Source: Chryseosolibacter sp964438975 (lineage in GTDB: Bacteria > Bacteroidota > Bacteroidia > Cytophagales > Cyclobacteriaceae). Taken from it: 9,421 nucleotides of DNA. The notes under the pieces were generated by a model that worked only from the letters and a program-made list of their open reading frames with translations, did not search any database and was not told the DNA's origin. How positions within the stretch are numbered: the first letter of the stretch is position 1; each line of letters begins with the position of its first letter. Where the stretch lies: the NCBI GenBank assembly GCA_964438975.1, contig CAYTMU010000082.1, positions 1 through 9,421 on the forward strand. The letters are read 5' to 3'. The position numbers and the translations under genes are program-made. Of this stretch, positions 6,759 through 9,421 are shown one piece after another.

Positions 6759-7778
6759 TTACTTAGCGATAGTCGATTTTGCTAACTTTCTGATCTCATC
6801 CGGCCGGAGTGCCCGGTCATATACTGCCAAACCTCCAATCCGCCCATCAAAGCCTTCTCTATATTGTGGAACACCTTCCGGATACGTTGGCCACCTGGGG
6901 TGATCACGCTGGGCTACCGTAAAATCCGCTCCGTTTTCGCCCCCATTGAAAATTGGGCCGTCATATAAAAACGGATTGTAGTTGCCATTCTCGTCAAGTT
7001 CTCCGTTGACATACACCTTTATTGCTTTGCCATCAAAGGTAAAGGCGATCATGTACCATTTATCTTGTTCAAGACGCGTTCCGCCTGTAGCATAGTCAAA
7101 TGCAAAAGGGTGATCCGGTGTAGCTCCTCCAAATGGAGAAACGTAACCCATGGTCTGATGTTCTGCAGGTGTCCGTTTGTAAGTGGTATAGTCGCTCTGC
7201 GAAGTGCCACTTAGAAACAAGGCATACTGTCTTGAGGGAGCTCCTTCTCCAGTGCCGCTTGCCTTTCCGAGAAACTTCTTGTCGCCCTCATTCCACTTTC
7301 CGGCGATATACTGCCACACACGATCCGATTCACGCTTGACCCAGGCAATCATTGTAAGGTGCCGGCCCTGCCCATGCAAGTCTAAGCCAGGAGCATCCTT
7401 GTGCTTTAACCTGAACCATTGACCCCATTCGAGGTCAGCACTGTAGGGTCCGAAAACTCCGTCTTTAACATTTTTAACGGGACCGTTCATTTCCTGCAAT
7501 GCATACTTGTAACGACCTTTTGATACCCGACTAGTACCCGCTGGTTCCTGAAAATCCCAGAACGTTAGTAGTCCCGGAATTTTCTCGGGAGAGACCAGGG
7601 ACTCCTCCATGAGGGCCTCTTTTCCCGTATTCCGCTCATCCTGCCCCTGGTCATTATTCTCACAGCAATCGTAGGACATCGTGCCATCGGAATGATGAGA
7701 CACCTCCGGGTGCGCGGAAACATCGGAGAGACCAAGGTTGATAAAAAGACACAAGTTGAGGACAAAAAACATTTTCAT
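6759..7778 (-). CDS. Secreted LamG (concanavalin A-like) domain protein, downstream copy
   Basis: The 339-residue protein has a signal peptide (hydrophobic 3-19, likely cleavage after VSA at 20-22). The mature N-terminus is rich in His, Cys and acidic residues (HPEVSHHSDG, then YDCCENN at 36-42) and low in predicted structure to about 60. Residues about 65-335 are a LamG/Laminin_G_3-type jelly roll, with the typical WYMIAFTFDGKAIKVYVNGE (241-260) and the closing GRIGGLAVYDRALRPDEI (312-329). Such domains usually bind glycans or act as adhesion modules; no catalytic residues are evident. Its start is 6 bp after the stop of the upstream copy, with only CTTTTT between, so it probably depends on readthrough ribosomes. 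Residues 1-266 are identical to the upstream copy; 16 residues differ after that, mostly in 292-338. The ending is LAKSTIAK. Confidence 0.92.
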   Translation of the reverse strand: MKMFFVLNLCLFINLGLSDVSAHPEVSHHSDGTMSYDCCENNDQGQDERNTGKEALMEESLVSPEKIPGLLTFWDFQEPAGTSRVSKGRYKYALQEMNGPVKNVKDGVFGPYSADLEWGQWFRLKHKDAPGLDLHGQGRHLTMIAWVKRESDRVWQYIAGKWNEGDKKFLGKASGTGEGAPSRQYALFLSGTSQSDYTTYKRTPAEHQTMGYVSPFGGATPDHPFAFDYATGGTRLEQDKWYMIAFTFDGKAIKVYVNGELDENGNYNPFLYDGPIFNGGENGADFTVAQRDHPRWPTYPEGVPQYREGFDGRIGGLAVYDRALRPDEIRKLAKSTIAK

Positions 7779-7802
7779 AAAAAGCTATTTAGTCATGGTG
7801 GA
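6811..7802. repeat. Tandem repeat unit, left copy (period 1026 bp)
   Basis: It aligns without gaps to 7837-8828. From 6981 to 7802 (822 bp) I find no difference by eye against 8007-8828. From 6811 to 6980 I count about 13 differences in 170 bp. To the left (6759-6810 against 7785-7836) the homologous codons are strongly diverged. The repeat covers the downstream LamG gene except its last ~17 codons, plus the 24 bp before its start, which are also the 3' end of the upstream LamG gene and the spacer. Confidence 0.95.
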
Positions 7803-8804
7803 CTTATATAATTCCATGATTTCATGGGATGTCAACGCCCGGTCATATACTGCCAAACCTCCAATCCGCCCATCAAAGCCTTCTCTATTTTCTGGAACAC
7901 CATCCGGATACGTTGTCCACAAGAAGTGAGCACGCTGGGCTACCGTAAAATCCGCTCCGTTTTCACCCCCATTGAAAATCGGACCGTCATATAAAAACGG
8001 ATTGTGGTTGCCATTCTCGTCAAGTTCTCCGTTGACATACACCTTTATTGCTTTGCCATCAAAGGTAAAGGCGATCATGTACCATTTATCTTGTTCAAGA
8101 CGCGTTCCGCCTGTAGCATAGTCAAATGCAAAAGGGTGATCCGGTGTAGCTCCTCCAAATGGAGAAACGTAACCCATGGTCTGATGTTCTGCAGGTGTCC
8201 GTTTGTAAGTGGTATAGTCGCTCTGCGAAGTGCCACTTAGAAACAAGGCATACTGTCTTGAGGGAGCTCCTTCTCCAGTGCCGCTTGCCTTTCCGAGAAA
8301 CTTCTTGTCGCCCTCATTCCACTTTCCGGCGATATACTGCCACACACGATCCGATTCACGCTTGACCCAGGCAATCATTGTAAGGTGCCGGCCCTGCCCA
8401 TGCAAGTCTAAGCCAGGAGCATCCTTGTGCTTTAACCTGAACCATTGACCCCATTCGAGGTCAGCACTGTAGGGTCCGAAAACTCCGTCTTTAACATTTT
8501 TAACGGGACCGTTCATTTCCTGCAATGCATACTTGTAACGACCTTTTGATACCCGACTAGTACCCGCTGGTTCCTGAAAATCCCAGAACGTTAGTAGTCC
8601 CGGAATTTTCTCGGGAGAGACCAGGGACTCCTCCATGAGGGCCTCTTTTCCCGTATTCCGCTCATCCTGCCCCTGGTCATTATTCTCACAGCAATCGTAG
8701 GACATCGTGCCATCGGAATGATGAGACACCTCCGGGTGCGCGGAAACATCGGAGAGACCAAGGTTGATAAAAAGACACAAGTTGAGGACAAAAAACATTT
8801 TCAT
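7785..8804 (-). CDS. Secreted LamG (concanavalin A-like) domain protein, upstream copy
   Basis: This is the first of the two tandem paralogues in transcription order, also 339 residues, with the same signal peptide, His/Cys-rich N-terminus and LamG fold. It differs at residue 267 (His for Tyr), in 292-306 (AHFLWTTYPDGVPEN) and at the C-terminus (TSHEIMELYKSTMTK), which is the more conventional LamG ending. It follows the SusD-like gene by 47 bp on the same strand, so it is probably in the same transcript and may be a surface or periplasmic glycan-binding partner of the SusCD pair. AGGGGAG (about 8838-8844) lies upstream, but it is better placed for a three-codon frame (ATG ACT AAA TAG) just before the true start than for the start at 8804. 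That frame is the duplicated gene tail described separately. Confidence 0.92.
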   Translation of the reverse strand: MKMFFVLNLCLFINLGLSDVSAHPEVSHHSDGTMSYDCCENNDQGQDERNTGKEALMEESLVSPEKIPGLLTFWDFQEPAGTSRVSKGRYKYALQEMNGPVKNVKDGVFGPYSADLEWGQWFRLKHKDAPGLDLHGQGRHLTMIAWVKRESDRVWQYIAGKWNEGDKKFLGKASGTGEGAPSRQYALFLSGTSQSDYTTYKRTPAEHQTMGYVSPFGGATPDHPFAFDYATGGTRLEQDKWYMIAFTFDGKAIKVYVNGELDENGNHNPFLYDGPIFNGGENGADFTVAQRAHFLWTTYPDGVPENREGFDGRIGGLAVYDRALTSHEIMELYKSTMTK

Positions 8805-8828
8805 AAAAAGCTATTTAGTCATGGTGGA
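7837..8828. repeat. Tandem repeat unit, right copy (period 1026 bp)
   Basis: This partner copy covers the upstream LamG gene except its last ~17 codons, plus 24 bp beyond its start. Similarity stops sharply at 8828/8829 on the right, where the sequence changes to the end of the SusD-like gene's spacer. It was checked line by line with the 1026 offset. Confidence 0.95.
8805..8828 (-). pseudogene. 24-bp remnant of a LamG gene tail
   Basis: These 24 bases are identical to 7779-7802, where they encode the last codons of a LamG gene (S-T-M-T-K-stop) and the CTTTTT spacer. Here no LamG gene precedes them: the SusD-like gene has already stopped at 8852-8854. They are therefore either the scar of a third LamG gene or a piece carried over by gene conversion from the downstream copy's leader. 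Read as a start, they give a three-codon frame (ATG ACT AAA TAG) just ahead of the upstream LamG gene. Confidence 0.6.
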
Positions 8829-8851
8829 TACTCCCCTATTTCATACAGCGC

Positions 8852-9421
8852 TTACCATCCCGGGTTTTGATCCGCGAGAGTTAACGCGTCATTGGCATCC
8901 AATTCTTCCGGTGGAAGAGGCCATAACAGCCATTTGGGATCGTATTGCTTTCCAGCCACGGTAAGGGCTGCTTCATATGTTCCTGTTCGCTTCAGGTCCC
9001 AAAGCCGTTTTGCTTCGACAAGAAATTCCCAGCCCCTTTCATCAATGATCTTCTCCCGAAACTGCTCAGCACTCAGGCCGGCAGGGAGATCCACATCCGG
9101 TGCCGACGCATCCAAAGGCAGACCATAGGCGCGTCTGCGTACCTGATTTACTGCATCGTAAGCTTCGGCCGTCGGCCCCCCTTTCGCCTGGCTTTCAGCT
9201 TCTGCAAAAATTAACAAAACCTCAGGATACCGAAATACAGGCTGGTCGTTGCCATGGCCCAACCGGTCCAGTGCCAGCGCGTCTTTGAATTTCTTCGGTC
9301 GTTGTGGCTCGGCCGGCGTCAGGTATTGCGTATCGTCACCCACATACAAGTTGAAGTCATGGCGCAGGTCATTCTTGTCCCAGTTTATTAAGAAAGGAGC
9401 TTTCATGTTCAGCCAGACACC
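8852..9421 (-). CDS. SusD/RagB-family outer-membrane glycan-binding lipoprotein, C-terminal part
   Basis: The frame is open from the right edge (GVWLN before the first internal Met at 9406) to TAA at 8852-8854, so the 5' part lies outside the window; 189 residues are visible of a usual 450-600. Family marks are present in the expected order: VFRYPEVLLIFAEAESQAKG, then AVNQVRRRAYGL, then IIDERGWEFLVEAKRLWDLKR, then LLWPLPPEELDAN and the terminal NPGW. SusD-like proteins sit on the cell surface as the lid of a SusC TonB-dependent transporter and capture oligosaccharides; a susC gene would be expected just upstream, beyond the right edge. The lipoprotein signal is not visible. This part is clearly richer in G+C than the genes to its left (about 62% in 9061-9180). 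The LamG genes follow closely on the same strand. The family call is secure; the ligand is unknown. Confidence 0.95.
   Translation of the reverse strand, partial: GVWLNMKAPFLINWDKNDLRHDFNLYVGDDTQYLTPAEPQRPKKFKDALALDRLGHGNDQPVFRYPEVLLIFAEAESQAKGGPTAEAYDAVNQVRRRAYGLPLDASAPDVDLPAGLSAEQFREKIIDERGWEFLVEAKRLWDLKRTGTYEAALTVAGKQYDPKWLLWPLPPEELDANDALTLADQNPGW

Noticed and set aside
7133..7422. Plus-strand open frames repeated identically at 8159-8448
   Set aside because: They are antisense to the two LamG genes. They repeat only because the LamG DNA is duplicated, and they have no protein-like features.
8740..8804. Lipoprotein signal in the LamG proteins (Cys10 in the hydrophobic stretch)
   Set aside because: The residues before Cys10 (LNL) do not fit a lipobox, and a good signal peptidase I site follows at residues 20-22.
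1..9421. CRISPR array, tRNA or rRNA
   Set aside because: No regularly spaced short repeats with unique spacers and no cloverleaf or rRNA-like sequence were found on either strand.

Overview
The window looks like a chromosomal stretch from a Bacteroidota bacterium. The strongest evidence is the C-terminal third of a SusD/RagB outer-membrane glycan-binding lipoprotein at the right edge, followed by secreted carbohydrate-related proteins of types common in marine and soil Bacteroidota. Most starts lack a good Shine-Dalgarno sequence, which fits that phylum. All five complete genes and the partial one read on the minus strand, so biological order runs from right to left. No rRNA, tRNA, CRISPR array or intact insertion sequence was seen.

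Right part (9421 to 6759). A 5'-truncated susD-like gene is followed after 47 bp by two tandem genes for secreted 339-residue LamG (concanavalin A-like) proteins, 6 bp apart. The two copies form a 1026-bp-period repeat. An 822-bp tract covering the leader and the first 266 codons is identical by eye, whereas the last ~50 codons have diverged. The last 24 bp of the repeat (the homologue of a LamG gene 3' end plus spacer) also lies upstream of the first copy, where no gene precedes it. This points to recent gene conversion or unequal crossing-over.

Middle part (6601 to 2620). After a 157-bp spacer comes a two-gene unit. The first encodes a secreted 610-residue protein with a DUF1080 (3-keto-disaccharide hydrolase / GH16-like) domain, a PA14 domain and a C-terminal region I cannot name. 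The second encodes a secreted 727-residue protein with a sorbosone/glucose-dehydrogenase-like beta-propeller and a C-terminal type 1 copper (plastocyanin/azurin-like) domain with all four expected ligands. Together with SusD and the LamG proteins this suggests a glycan uptake locus that couples periplasmic sugar oxidation to a copper electron acceptor and then to cleavage of a 3-keto-glycoside. The role is inferred from families and gene order; no substrate can be read from the sequence.

Left part (2619 to 1). A 481-bp non-coding stretch rich in inverted repeats precedes a Fic-family AMP-transferase gene (699-2138). Its protein carries an AbiEi-type winged-helix domain at the N-terminus and a class II Fic inhibitory motif, so regulator, inhibitor and toxin-like enzyme sit in one polypeptide. 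Three TGTGAC sites, roughly in helical phase, lie upstream of it and may be its own operator. The leftmost 698 bp holds no convincing gene, only short open fragments and small hairpins that may be remnants.
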